Source: Janthinobacterium sp051380735 (GTDB lineage: Bacteria > Pseudomonadota > Gammaproteobacteria > Burkholderiales > Burkholderiaceae_D). Taken from it: DNA of 64,000 nucleotides. Positions 17,515-25,204 of the stretch are shown piece by piece; position 1 is the first letter of the stretch; the number at the start of each line of letters is the position of its first letter. The notes under the pieces were generated by a model that was not told where the DNA came from, did not search any database, and was given only the letters and a program-made list of their open reading frames with translations. A program made the translations under genes and the position numbers. Where the stretch lies: positions 139,490 through 203,489 of the forward strand of contig NZ_JBNYXQ010000009.1 in NCBI RefSeq assembly GCF_051380735.1, in the 5' to 3' direction.

Positions 17515-18114
17515 TTACACTGATTTCAAAAAGGCGCGTATGCCCGCCAGCAGCATCTCGATGGCCATTGCCGTCAGGATCAGGCCCATCAGGCGCTCGA
17601 AGGCCGTCATGACCCGTGGCCCCAGCGCGCGCTGCAGCCGCTCGGCGCTCAAAAATACCACCAGCCACACCACGGCTACCGCAGTCAGGCCCGCCACATG
17701 GGCAATGACTTCATCGACTTCGTGCGACGAAAACAGCAGCACCGTGGCCAGCGCCGACGGGCCGGCCAGCGCGGGGATCGCCAGCGGCACGATAAACGGC
17801 TCGCCGGCGATGTCCATGTCACTATTGCCATTGCCCGGCTGAGGAAACACCATGCGCATGGCGATCAGAAACAGGATCACACCGCCGCCGATGCGCAGCG
17901 CGATTTCGGACAATTGCATGGCCTTCAGGAAGTGGCGGCCAAAAAACATAAACAGCAGCAAGATGCCGAAGGCGATCGCGCATTCACGCACCACCACCTT
18001 CCAGCGCCGCTCGACAGGCACGCTTTTCAGGGCACTGACGAACAGGGAAACGTTGCCGAACGGGTCGGTCACAAGCAACAGCAGGATAAAAGTCTGGAAG
18101 AAATTCTGGGTCAT
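17515..18114 (-). CDS. MarC-family integral membrane protein
   Basis: The UPF0056/MarC protein has about 199 residues and six predicted membrane helices. Family signatures are visible: LLLLVTDPFGNVSLF near the N-terminus and IVPLAIPALAGPSALATV in the middle, each carrying a DP/P-G type motif. The former link with multiple antibiotic resistance was withdrawn for E. coli marC, so the function is open. The start at 18114 begins MTQNFFQTF; a TTG 12 codons upstream is possible and neither has a clear ribosome site. It is co-directional with the DinB gene 15 bases away. Confidence 0.85.
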   Translation of the reverse strand: MTQNFFQTFILLLLVTDPFGNVSLFVSALKSVPVERRWKVVVRECAIAFGILLLFMFFGRHFLKAMQLSEIALRIGGGVILFLIAMRMVFPQPGNGNSDMDIAGEPFIVPLAIPALAGPSALATVLLFSSHEVDEVIAHVAGLTAVAVVWLVVFLSAERLQRALGPRVMTAFERLMGLILTAMAIEMLLAGIRAFLKSV

Positions 18115-18201
18115 GTCAGTGTTGGTAGCGTTGCCAGCCGGTATAGACAACTTCGGCTCAAGGCTGGCGATGATAACAAGCCGCGCTGCAATCGCCCATG
18201 A

Positions 18202-19041
18202 TTATTGATGCATAGCAGCATTTTTTTTGATGGCTGTTGGCGCCGCGCGATAAAAGTCGGTCGGCGTGGTGCCGAAATGCTTTTTGAACATCGCCGCAAA
18301 GGCGCTCTGGCTGGTATAGCCATTGTCCATCGCCACATCGATGACCTTGGCCCCATGCGCCAGCTGTTCCAGCGCGCGCAGCAGCCGTGCCTGCTGGCGC
18401 CAGTGGCCGAAGCGCATGCCCGTCTGTTTCTGGAACAGGCGGTGCAGGCTGCGCTCGGTGATCTCCAGCTGGGCGGCCCAATGCGCCACCGTCAGCTGCT
18501 CGCCCGGTTCTTGCATCAGGCGCTCGCAGATGCCGCGCAGCCGTGCGTCCAGCGGCAGTGGCAGATACAAGGGCAGCACCGGCAAGCTGTCTAGCTCATG
18601 CAGCAACAGTTGCAGCAAGTGCCAGTCGCGCCCGCCATCGGCAAAATCGGGTGCGATATCGACGGCCGCCACGATCAGCTGGCGCAGCAGCGGACTGATC
18701 TCGAGCACGCAGCTGTGGCGCGGCAGCAGCGGCGAGTTGGCGCAGTTGACGAAGACGGTGCGCATTTTCACGTTGCCGCTCATGCGGATCTGGTGCTCCA
18801 CGCCAGGCCGCAGCCACACGCCGCGCGTGGGCGGCACCACCCAGCGCCCGTCCTGCGTGGCGATGGTCATCACACCGTCGATGGCGTAAATCAGCTGGGC
18901 GTGCGCGTGGCGATGCACCGAAATCACATGGCCGTGGTCATAGTCGATGGCCAGCGCCATGGCGCGCGCGGTGACGGGCAGCAGTTCCTGATAGTCGGCT
19001 TGCATGGTAGAAAAGGTCAGTTTTGCGACAGGTACAGGCAT
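18202..19041 (-). CDS. AraC-family transcriptional regulator (NimR-like)
   Basis: The 279-residue regulator has an N-terminal cupin sensor domain (HRHAHAQLIYAIDGVM, then PPTRGVWLRPGVEHQI). It also has two C-terminal helix-turn-helix motifs of the AraC type (VAHWAAQLEITERSLHRLFQ and VIDVAMDNGYTSQSAFAAMF, followed by FGTTPTDFYR). The layout and PPxxGVWxxPG wording match the NimR/YdfF branch, in which the regulator controls an adjacent exporter. It is divergent to an EamA transporter with 66 bases between them, the likely target. Confidence 0.9.
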   Translation of the reverse strand: MPVPVAKLTFSTMQADYQELLPVTARAMALAIDYDHGHVISVHRHAHAQLIYAIDGVMTIATQDGRWVVPPTRGVWLRPGVEHQIRMSGNVKMRTVFVNCANSPLLPRHSCVLEISPLLRQLIVAAVDIAPDFADGGRDWHLLQLLLHELDSLPVLPLYLPLPLDARLRGICERLMQEPGEQLTVAHWAAQLEITERSLHRLFQKQTGMRFGHWRQQARLLRALEQLAHGAKVIDVAMDNGYTSQSAFAAMFKKHFGTTPTDFYRAAPTAIKKNAAMHQ

Positions 19042-19107
19042 ATTAACGCGAGAAAGCGCGGCGTGCCTGCGGCATCATGGTTTCCCCGCAACCACCTGGA
19101 GCCCTGC

Positions 19108-20034
19108 ATGCCTGCTCGCGACCCCATCCACCCGTCTTCTTATCTTTACCCCATGGCCGCCATGCTGTTGTGGGCCGGCAATGTGGTGGTATCGAAACTG
19201 GCGGCCGCCAGCATTGCCCCCACCGCCATCACCTTTTACCGCCTGGTGCTGGTGCTGCTGGTGATGACGCCATTCATGCTGCGCCCGCTGTGGCGCAACC
19301 GCGTCGCCATCGGCCGCCACTGGTGGCAGCTGGCGCTGTGCGGCCTGATGTCGATGGCGCTGTTCCAGAGCCTGTCCTACCGCGCCGCCGAAAGCACCAC
19401 TGCCACCAATATGGCGATTGTGACGGCGCTGGCGCCTTTGATGACGGCGATCCTCAGCGTGCTGCTGCTGGGTGAACGGTTGACGCTGGGCATGGCGGCG
19501 GGCGGCGTGCTGTCGTTCGGCGGCCTGTTGTACCTGGTGGGGCATGGCGACATGCTGGCGCTGCTGCACGAAGGCGTGCATGCGGGCGACGCGCTGATGC
19601 TGCTCGCCTGCCTGATCTTTGCTTTATATGGCGTACTGCTGCGTCGCTGGCGCCTGGCCGTGCCCGCCTGGCAATCGATCTACTGCCAGGCCCTGGCGGC
19701 GCTGCTGTGCATGTTGCCGTTCTTCCTGCATTTGCCGGCTGGCAGCGCGCCCCTGGACGCCACCACCGTGCCGCTGATCGCCTATGCGGGCCTGGCGTCT
19801 TCCATCCTGCTGTCCTTCCTGTGGATCGAAGGCGTGAAACTGCTGGGGCCTAACCGCTGCAGCATTTTCGTCAACCTGCTGCCCGGCCTGACTGCCTTGC
19901 TGGCGATCGTCTGGCTGCACGATACCCTGCATGCTTTTCATCTGATTGGTGGTGGCGTGTCGCTGCTGGGCGTGCTGCTGGCGCAGCTGGTTCAACGGCC
20001 CTTGTTTGCGCGCGGTATCGCCGCGTCCGCATAA
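19108..20034 (+). CDS. EamA/DMT-family transporter
   Basis: This is a 308-residue drug/metabolite transporter with ten predicted helices and two EamA repeats. The start at 19108 is chosen because CTGGAG lies just upstream and because it gives a normal family length; the open frame runs 170 codons further upstream over the AraC gene, which is not real. The repeat signatures are AMLLWAGNVVVSKLA with ALAPLMTAILSVLLLGERL, and LASSILLSFLWIEGVKLLG with NLLPGLTALLAIVWLHD. The divergent AraC gene probably regulates it, and a terminator follows. Confidence 0.9.
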   Translation: MPARDPIHPSSYLYPMAAMLLWAGNVVVSKLAAASIAPTAITFYRLVLVLLVMTPFMLRPLWRNRVAIGRHWWQLALCGLMSMALFQSLSYRAAESTTATNMAIVTALAPLMTAILSVLLLGERLTLGMAAGGVLSFGGLLYLVGHGDMLALLHEGVHAGDALMLLACLIFALYGVLLRRWRLAVPAWQSIYCQALAALLCMLPFFLHLPAGSAPLDATTVPLIAYAGLASSILLSFLWIEGVKLLGPNRCSIFVNLLPGLTALLAIVWLHDTLHAFHLIGGGVSLLGVLLAQLVQRPLFARGIAASA

Positions 20035-20042
20035 ATGGAATC

Positions 20043-20074
20043 GCTGGCAACCATGTACAGGATTGCCAGCTTTT
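20043..20074 (+). terminator. Rho-independent terminator after the EamA gene
   Basis: An 8-bp perfect stem GCTGGCAA/TTGCCAGC with a 12-base loop is followed by TTTT. The remaining bases up to 20348 form an AT-rich leader for the next chemoreceptor in which I see no gene. Confidence 0.7.
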
Positions 20075-20348
20075 ACACAAAAAAGCCTCGAATAGCGGTA
20101 AAAAACCGGGTTTTTCACAAGTACATTGCTACTAATAAATATTCCCTGTAACCTTGCAAGCAAGAAATAAATAGCGCAACAACCCCTCGCTGTTGTCGCG
20201 CTTCTCTTATGACCGGACCAAGGCTGCCCTTCCCCCGCAGCCGTAAAACGCTCCGTCAACGCATCCACTCTACAACCGTTACGCCCTGACGCAGGCTGAT
20301 CCGCAAGGATGCATGCCCTCATCAGCGTATGCAATCGAAGGAAAAACC

Positions 20349-22067
20349 ATGTTCTCCAGACTCACCATCAAGCTGCGCCTGATCATCACCATGACGGTGC
20401 TCGGCCTGCTGATCGCCATTCTCGGCCTCAGCAGCATCTTGGGCCTCAAGGCGGCCAACCACACACTGAACGATGTCTACAGCAATCAGCTGGTCTCGAC
20501 CCAGGCCATCGGCGAATCCGAGATACTGCTGGGCCGCGCCCGCTTCACCATCGATCGCGCCGTGGTCCACCCGGAAGCGGCCAATGCCAAGGATATCGTC
20601 ACCCGTGCCGAGACGTTCATCGAGGGCTCGAACAAGTCCTGGAAAGTGTACCTGGCGCTGTCGCAAACTGCGGAAGAAAAGATCCTGTCCGACGATATGG
20701 ACAAATATCGCAAAGACTACATCAACAACGGTTTGCTGGCGCTGGGCAAGGCCCTGCGTGAGGGCAATGCGGAGCAGGTCGATGCCCTGATGATGACTGG
20801 CCTGTCGCGGTTGTACAGCACCATGAATGCAGCGTCAGAAAAACTGACCCAGTACCAGATTACCTCGGCCGCCAATATGTATGCCGCCAGCCAGGCCAAA
20901 TACAATACCCAGTTGAGCATTGCCATCGCCAGCCTGGTGATCGGCCTGCTGATGATCGTGGTCTCGACCATGCTGCTGCTGCGCGCCATTTTCCGTCCGC
21001 TGGACCAGGCTCTGCGCCACTTCGACGCGATTTCCGACGGTAACCTGGCCAACGATATCGTCATTGAGCGCCACGATGAAATGGGCACCTTGCTCGATGG
21101 CCTCAAGCAGATGCAGGAACGTTTGTCGACCACCGTGCGCGGCGTGCGCGACGGCAGCGGCGCGATTGCCACGGCCAGCAATGAAATTGCAGCCGGCAAC
21201 CTGGATTTGTCCAGCCGTACCGAACAGCAGGCATCGAGCCTGGAAGAAACCGCTTCCTCGCTGGAAGAACTGACCTCGACCGTCAAGCAGAATTCGGACA
21301 ATGCGCGCCAGGCCAACCAGCTGGCCGTGTCGGCCTCCGACGTGGCCGTCAAGGGCGGCGCGCTGGTAGCGCAGGTGATCACCACCATGGGCACCATCAG
21401 TGATTCGTCGAAGCAGATCGCCGACATTATCGGCGTGATCGACGGGATTGCCTTCCAGACCAATATCCTGGCATTGAATGCAGCCGTGGAAGCAGCGCGC
21501 GCGGGCGAACAGGGCCGTGGCTTTGCCGTGGTGGCCACCGAAGTGCGCAACCTCGCGCACCGCTCGGCAAGCGCTGCGAAAGACATCAAGCAACTGATCG
21601 AAGCGTCGGTACAGAACGTCGGCACCGGCAGCGATCTGGTGGCGCAGACGGGCACCACAATGGAAGAGATCGTTGCCAGCATTCGCCGCGTGACCGACAT
21701 CATGGGCGAAATCAGTGCCGCCGGCCGCGAACAGGAACTGGGCATCAACCAGATCAACCAGGCCGTGGCCGAAATGGACACCGTCACGCAGCAGAATGCC
21801 GCACTGGTGGAAGAAGCGGCGGCCGCCTCGGAATCGATGCAGGACCAGGCCGCAGCGCTGGCCGAAATGGTCAGCCGCTTCAAGCTCGACGCCAGTCACA
21901 GCGTACCAACCGCCCAGCCCGTGCTGCGCAGGCCGGTGGTGGCCGCTGCTGCCAGGCCGGCAGCCGCCAGGCGCCCGGCCCTGAAACTGGCGAAGCCGGT
22001 CGCTGCTGCCAAGCCGCGCCCGGCAAAACCTGCGGCTGACAGCAGCGGCGACTGGGAAGAGTTCTAA
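20349..22067 (+). CDS. Methyl-accepting chemotaxis protein, Tar-like sensor
   Basis: This chemoreceptor has 572 residues. The start at 20349 has GAAGGA upstream and begins MFSRLTIKLRLI; 12 more in-frame codons upstream are discounted. The order is TM1 (about 10-31), a helical periplasmic domain of the TarH type (about 35-188, containing GRARFTIDRAVVHPE), TM2 (about 192-212), HAMP and MA with tip EAARAGEQGRGFAVVATEV. A long Ala/Pro/Lys-rich linker ends in GDWEEF, a CheR/CheB tether like that of the receptor at 11.7-13.4 kb. TarH domains bind amino acids or related ligands in model systems; the ligand here is unknown. It is followed 3 bases later by a convergent gene. Confidence 0.93.
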   Translation: MFSRLTIKLRLIITMTVLGLLIAILGLSSILGLKAANHTLNDVYSNQLVSTQAIGESEILLGRARFTIDRAVVHPEAANAKDIVTRAETFIEGSNKSWKVYLALSQTAEEKILSDDMDKYRKDYINNGLLALGKALREGNAEQVDALMMTGLSRLYSTMNAASEKLTQYQITSAANMYAASQAKYNTQLSIAIASLVIGLLMIVVSTMLLLRAIFRPLDQALRHFDAISDGNLANDIVIERHDEMGTLLDGLKQMQERLSTTVRGVRDGSGAIATASNEIAAGNLDLSSRTEQQASSLEETASSLEELTSTVKQNSDNARQANQLAVSASDVAVKGGALVAQVITTMGTISDSSKQIADIIGVIDGIAFQTNILALNAAVEAARAGEQGRGFAVVATEVRNLAHRSASAAKDIKQLIEASVQNVGTGSDLVAQTGTTMEEIVASIRRVTDIMGEISAAGREQELGINQINQAVAEMDTVTQQNAALVEEAAAASESMQDQAAALAEMVSRFKLDASHSVPTAQPVLRRPVVAAAARPAAARRPALKLAKPVAAAKPRPAKPAADSSGDWEEF

Positions 22068-22070
22068 GTC

Positions 22071-23219
22071 TTACAAGTCGAGAGAAGGGTGCTTGCGCTG
22101 ATCGAGCAGCAGCGCAGCGTCTGCTGCGGCCCTGGCGCGCGCCGCCTCCGCTGCCAGCTCCGCTTTCTCATGCGCATCATGGCGCGCCTGCAAGGCCGCC
22201 TTGGCGCGTACAAACACAATCTTGATCGCCGCCATCACCGGCACCGACAGGAAAATCCCCACCACGCCACCGAGCTGGTCACCGGCCAGCAGGCCGACGA
22301 TCACCATCAGCGGCGATACTTCCACGCCTTCGCTCATCAGGTAAGGATTGACCACATAATCCTGGAACAGGCGGTAGGCGGCAATAAAGCCGATCAGCCA
22401 GAACACATGTTCAAACCCGCTGAACCCGGCCACCACCACGGCGATCAGGGCCGCCGCCAGCGGCCCGGCAAACGGAATAAACTCCAGCAAGGCAGCGGCA
22501 CCGGCCAGCAGCAGGCCGTAAGGCACGCCTAACAGCGAAAACGCCACGCTGTACGAAATAAAGGTGGCAATCGACAACAGCAGCAGCGCACGTACATAGC
22601 GCGACAGCAAGATGTCGAGGTCATCGATAATGGCGCCCCACAATTTCTTGTTCGGCCGGTTCAGCAGTGCCAGCAAGCCGTCGCGCATGTCTGGCCCTTC
22701 CTTGATCAGCAAAAAGCTCAGCACCGGCACCAGCACCAGATAGATCAGGTTGCTGGCCGCATGCATGACCGTCATCCCCAGTTCTTTTGCCAGCGGCATG
22801 GCCTGCCCCGTGCCACTGATCAGCTGCGTCTGCATGAACGCCAGCAAGCGCGCCCGCAGCGGCTCCATAAAGTCCGGCAAGGGAATGCGCTCGGCAAAGT
22901 TATTTCCCTTGAGTAGTGTCGGCAATTGCTGGCTAAGGCTGATCGCTTCATCCTCGATGCGTGCGCCAAAGATCGACCCCAGCACCGCTACCAACAAAAT
23001 CACCACCAGGAACACGATGGCGATACCGGCCGTGCGCGGCAAGCGCTTCGGCCCATGGCGTTCCAGCAGCCCGATCAGCGGGTACACAAGGTAGCTGAAG
23101 AAGACCGCAAACACCACCACGATCAGGGTCGACGCCACCTTGTAGATAAGGAACAGAAAGAATGCGACGAGAAACGCCGTCCACACCATCTTGGCGACGC
23201 GTAAGTTAAAACCGAACAT
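22071..23219 (-). CDS. AI-2E / PerM-family permease
   Basis: This is a 382-residue membrane protein of the PerM/AI-2 exporter-like family (PF01594). The start at 23219 follows AAGGA and gives MFGFNLRVAKMVW; the open frame upstream is not supported. It has about eight predicted helices, with the family hallmark LLEFIPFAGPLAAALIAVV and DYVVNPYLMSEGVEVSPLMV near the C-terminus. A charged, alanine-rich cytoplasmic tail of about 45 residues follows. Members variously export small molecules or act as Na+/H+ antiporters, so the substrate is left open. The gene is monocistronic. Confidence 0.9.
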   Translation of the reverse strand: MFGFNLRVAKMVWTAFLVAFFLFLIYKVASTLIVVVFAVFFSYLVYPLIGLLERHGPKRLPRTAGIAIVFLVVILLVAVLGSIFGARIEDEAISLSQQLPTLLKGNNFAERIPLPDFMEPLRARLLAFMQTQLISGTGQAMPLAKELGMTVMHAASNLIYLVLVPVLSFLLIKEGPDMRDGLLALLNRPNKKLWGAIIDDLDILLSRYVRALLLLSIATFISYSVAFSLLGVPYGLLLAGAAALLEFIPFAGPLAAALIAVVVAGFSGFEHVFWLIGFIAAYRLFQDYVVNPYLMSEGVEVSPLMVIVGLLAGDQLGGVVGIFLSVPVMAAIKIVFVRAKAALQARHDAHEKAELAAEAARARAAADAALLLDQRKHPSLDL

Positions 23220-23466
23220 AAAAGATCCTTGAGAGAATGCACCCAGGCGTGACTGGCCCGGGCAGGAAGCGGTGCGCGAGGCGGGGGCAGGTCGTGGCGA
23301 CACAACGATAAATCATACCGCAAAATGCCGAAATGCCACCTTCATTTGCGTCAGGACAATTTGCCGACAACGGCTTTGCGACTGGGTGGCCTGCTATGAT
23401 TGCTGCGCAAATTTGCGTATTCTCAGACTCCTCTGGAAACTTCCCTGTATCCACTTCGGACCCGTA

Positions 23467-23682
23467 ATGAAAACCTTTTCCTGCGCAATCGCCGGTTTTG
23501 CCATCGCCAGCATGATCGCCTGGGGCGGGCTACTTTGCTGGGGCGCGATCTTTCTTGAACAAGGCGACAGCTACTGGGATCAAACGCCGTATGCTGCGGA
23601 AGTTTTCTTTGCGGCGTGGGTGTGCTTCGCCATCGTGACAGCCGTATTGGCCGCGCGATGGCGTCGCCGGCCGTCGGTCTGA
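23467..23682 (+). CDS. Small two-helix membrane protein
   Basis: The 71-residue product has two hydrophobic stretches (SCAIAGFAIASMIAWGGLL, and AAEVFFAAWVCFAIVTAVLA) separated by an acidic, aromatic loop, and ends in a basic RWRRRPS tail. It looks like a small inner-membrane protein. No family is recognised. The ribosome site is weak, so the start is uncertain. The 247 bases between it and the divergent PerM gene hold no other gene I can support. Confidence 0.55.
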   Translation: MKTFSCAIAGFAIASMIAWGGLLCWGAIFLEQGDSYWDQTPYAAEVFFAAWVCFAIVTAVLAARWRRRPSV

Positions 23683-23684
23683 GC

Positions 23685-24695
23685 TTACTTGCCGCGCCAG
23701 CTGGCAATATTGATGAACACGCCGTCTTCCTTGCCCTGTTCGCGCAGGCTTACCTGGTAGCGCACACCTGCAAGGCTGCCGCTGAAGACCACCTTATTGC
23801 CTTGCTGCTTGATTTGTGCACCCTTGGCCAGTTCGGTGTAAGTGGCCACCAGCGATTCCAGGGTGGCATAGCTGCGCAGCGTCATGTCGGCGTCTGGCAC
23901 AGGCGTGCCACCGGCAGCCGCCGCTTCCGACGCGGTGCGCACCGGCATGCCCGCCAAGCCGGCTGGCGCGATGATCTTGCCACCGCTGGAACTGCTGTTG
24001 AATTCGCTTTCCGGCAGCAGCAAGGGCTTCAGTGCCGCAGGAAAACCGGGCGGCACATCACGTGCTTCCCAGCCCTGCTTGCCCGGTTGGCCAACGAAAT
24101 ACTCTACCTTGGCAATCTTTTGACGCTCTTCAGGCTCTGCCAGGTCCAGCGGCGACGGCAGCTGTCGCGCCCATACCAGCAGCGGCGCGGCCGCGGTTTG
24201 TTGCGTGCCAGCCGGCAGGAACACCGTCAGCACAGCTTGGCTATCGGGCAGGCAAACCGGCGCAGCATCGCCAACGGCCGGCTGGCAATGCCCGTTGACC
24301 AGGCCGATTGCCTGAATTTTGCGCTGGGCATCGAACAGCACGGCGGCGCGCTGCGTACCGCGCGTGTCGGGATTGATGGAGGCCAGCACCATGCGCCCGT
24401 CTGGCAAGGCAGTGTGCGTAATATCAAACTGCGAGCGCAGACTATCAAACACCTGGCGCGCGATCAGCGTGCCGCCAGCCGTGTAGTTGCCGCGCGCATA
24501 GCCCACCATCTTGATCACGTCAGAGCGCAGCATCGGCTCCTCGCTCAGACGCCTCGGCGCCGACTCGACGGTCTTGGTCGCGGCCACGAAAGCAGCATCA
24601 TCAGGCGACACGTTTTGCGCCATCGCCGACATCGGTACAGACAGGGCCGCGCACAGCGACAACATGACGAGCGTGTTTTTTGCTGGAGAATTCAA
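23685..24695 (-). CDS. Uncharacterised exported protein
   Basis: The product is a 336-residue secreted protein. A TTG start at 24695 is proposed because AAGGA stands 7-8 bases upstream and the resulting N-terminus has a lysine before the hydrophobic core (NSPAKNTLVMLSLCAAL ... SAMAQ), a good signal peptide; an ATG ten codons later is the alternative. No known domain is recognised. The mature protein has two cysteines (GHCQPA and PVCLPD) that could pair, and ends GVFINIASWRGK. The stop codon nearly touches that of the convergent small membrane protein. Confidence 0.7.
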   Translation of the reverse strand: MNSPAKNTLVMLSLCAALSVPMSAMAQNVSPDDAAFVAATKTVESAPRRLSEEPMLRSDVIKMVGYARGNYTAGGTLIARQVFDSLRSQFDITHTALPDGRMVLASINPDTRGTQRAAVLFDAQRKIQAIGLVNGHCQPAVGDAAPVCLPDSQAVLTVFLPAGTQQTAAAPLLVWARQLPSPLDLAEPEERQKIAKVEYFVGQPGKQGWEARDVPPGFPAALKPLLLPESEFNSSSSGGKIIAPAGLAGMPVRTASEAAAAGGTPVPDADMTLRSYATLESLVATYTELAKGAQIKQQGNKVVFSGSLAGVRYQVSLREQGKEDGVFINIASWRGK

Positions 24696-24837
24696 AGATG
24701 ATCCTTGTCGAGAAGCGCTACCGGTCCATACGCCGGCAGGGCGGGGCGTCATCTTATCATTTCATGAATAAATTGCTTTTGCCAAGCTTGGCAAATGAAT
24801 CATCAGAAACTAGCGACCAGTCCAGAACTGCTCGCCA

Positions 24838-25158
24838 TCAGCACGGTCGCGATACGTCCAGGAATTCATCCATGGTGATTTCGCCATTTGCCCAACGCAG
24901 CGAGCGTTGTACATCTTCCTCGCTGATTGTGTAGCCAGACAATCCCGCACTCGCCCGCGCATAGTCGAGCGCCTCATGGCGCTTGCGCTGCTCTTCGCTC
25001 ATCGCTGCCCGGTCGAGGTTCCGCTGCTTCTGCTCTGCCTCGTAAGCGGGGATACTGGCCGCATATTGCTCGCGCATGCGTTGGAAGGCGATGGCGTCGC
25101 TTGCCTTGGCCAGTTGCAGGCCTTCGTGCTGCATGTCTTCTTCGTTTGCTTTGGTCAT
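24838..25158 (-). CDS. Small protein resembling VbhA/Fic-type antitoxins
   Basis: This is a 106-residue charged, helical protein with a strong ribosome site (GGAGGA). Its C-terminal part, ARASAGLSGYTISEEDVQ followed by WANGEITMDEFL, resembles the VbhA antitoxin helix pattern (Ser-x-x-Leu-Glu-Gly, then Gly-Glu). The Glu of the Fic-inhibiting (S/T)xxxE(G/N) motif is replaced by Ser (SAGLSG), and there is no Fic gene in the window. It lies 46 bases downstream of the methyltransferase-nuclease-helicase gene on the same strand and shares its lower GC, so both may form one unit. The family match is by eye and uncertain. Confidence 0.6.
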   Translation of the reverse strand: MTKANEEDMQHEGLQLAKASDAIAFQRMREQYAASIPAYEAEQKQRNLDRAAMSEEQRKRHEALDYARASAGLSGYTISEEDVQRSLRWANGEITMDEFLDVSRPC

Positions 25159-25204
25159 TGGTTTTTCCTCCGTGCGAGCCTGACGCTTCGATCTCTACAG
25201 ACGC

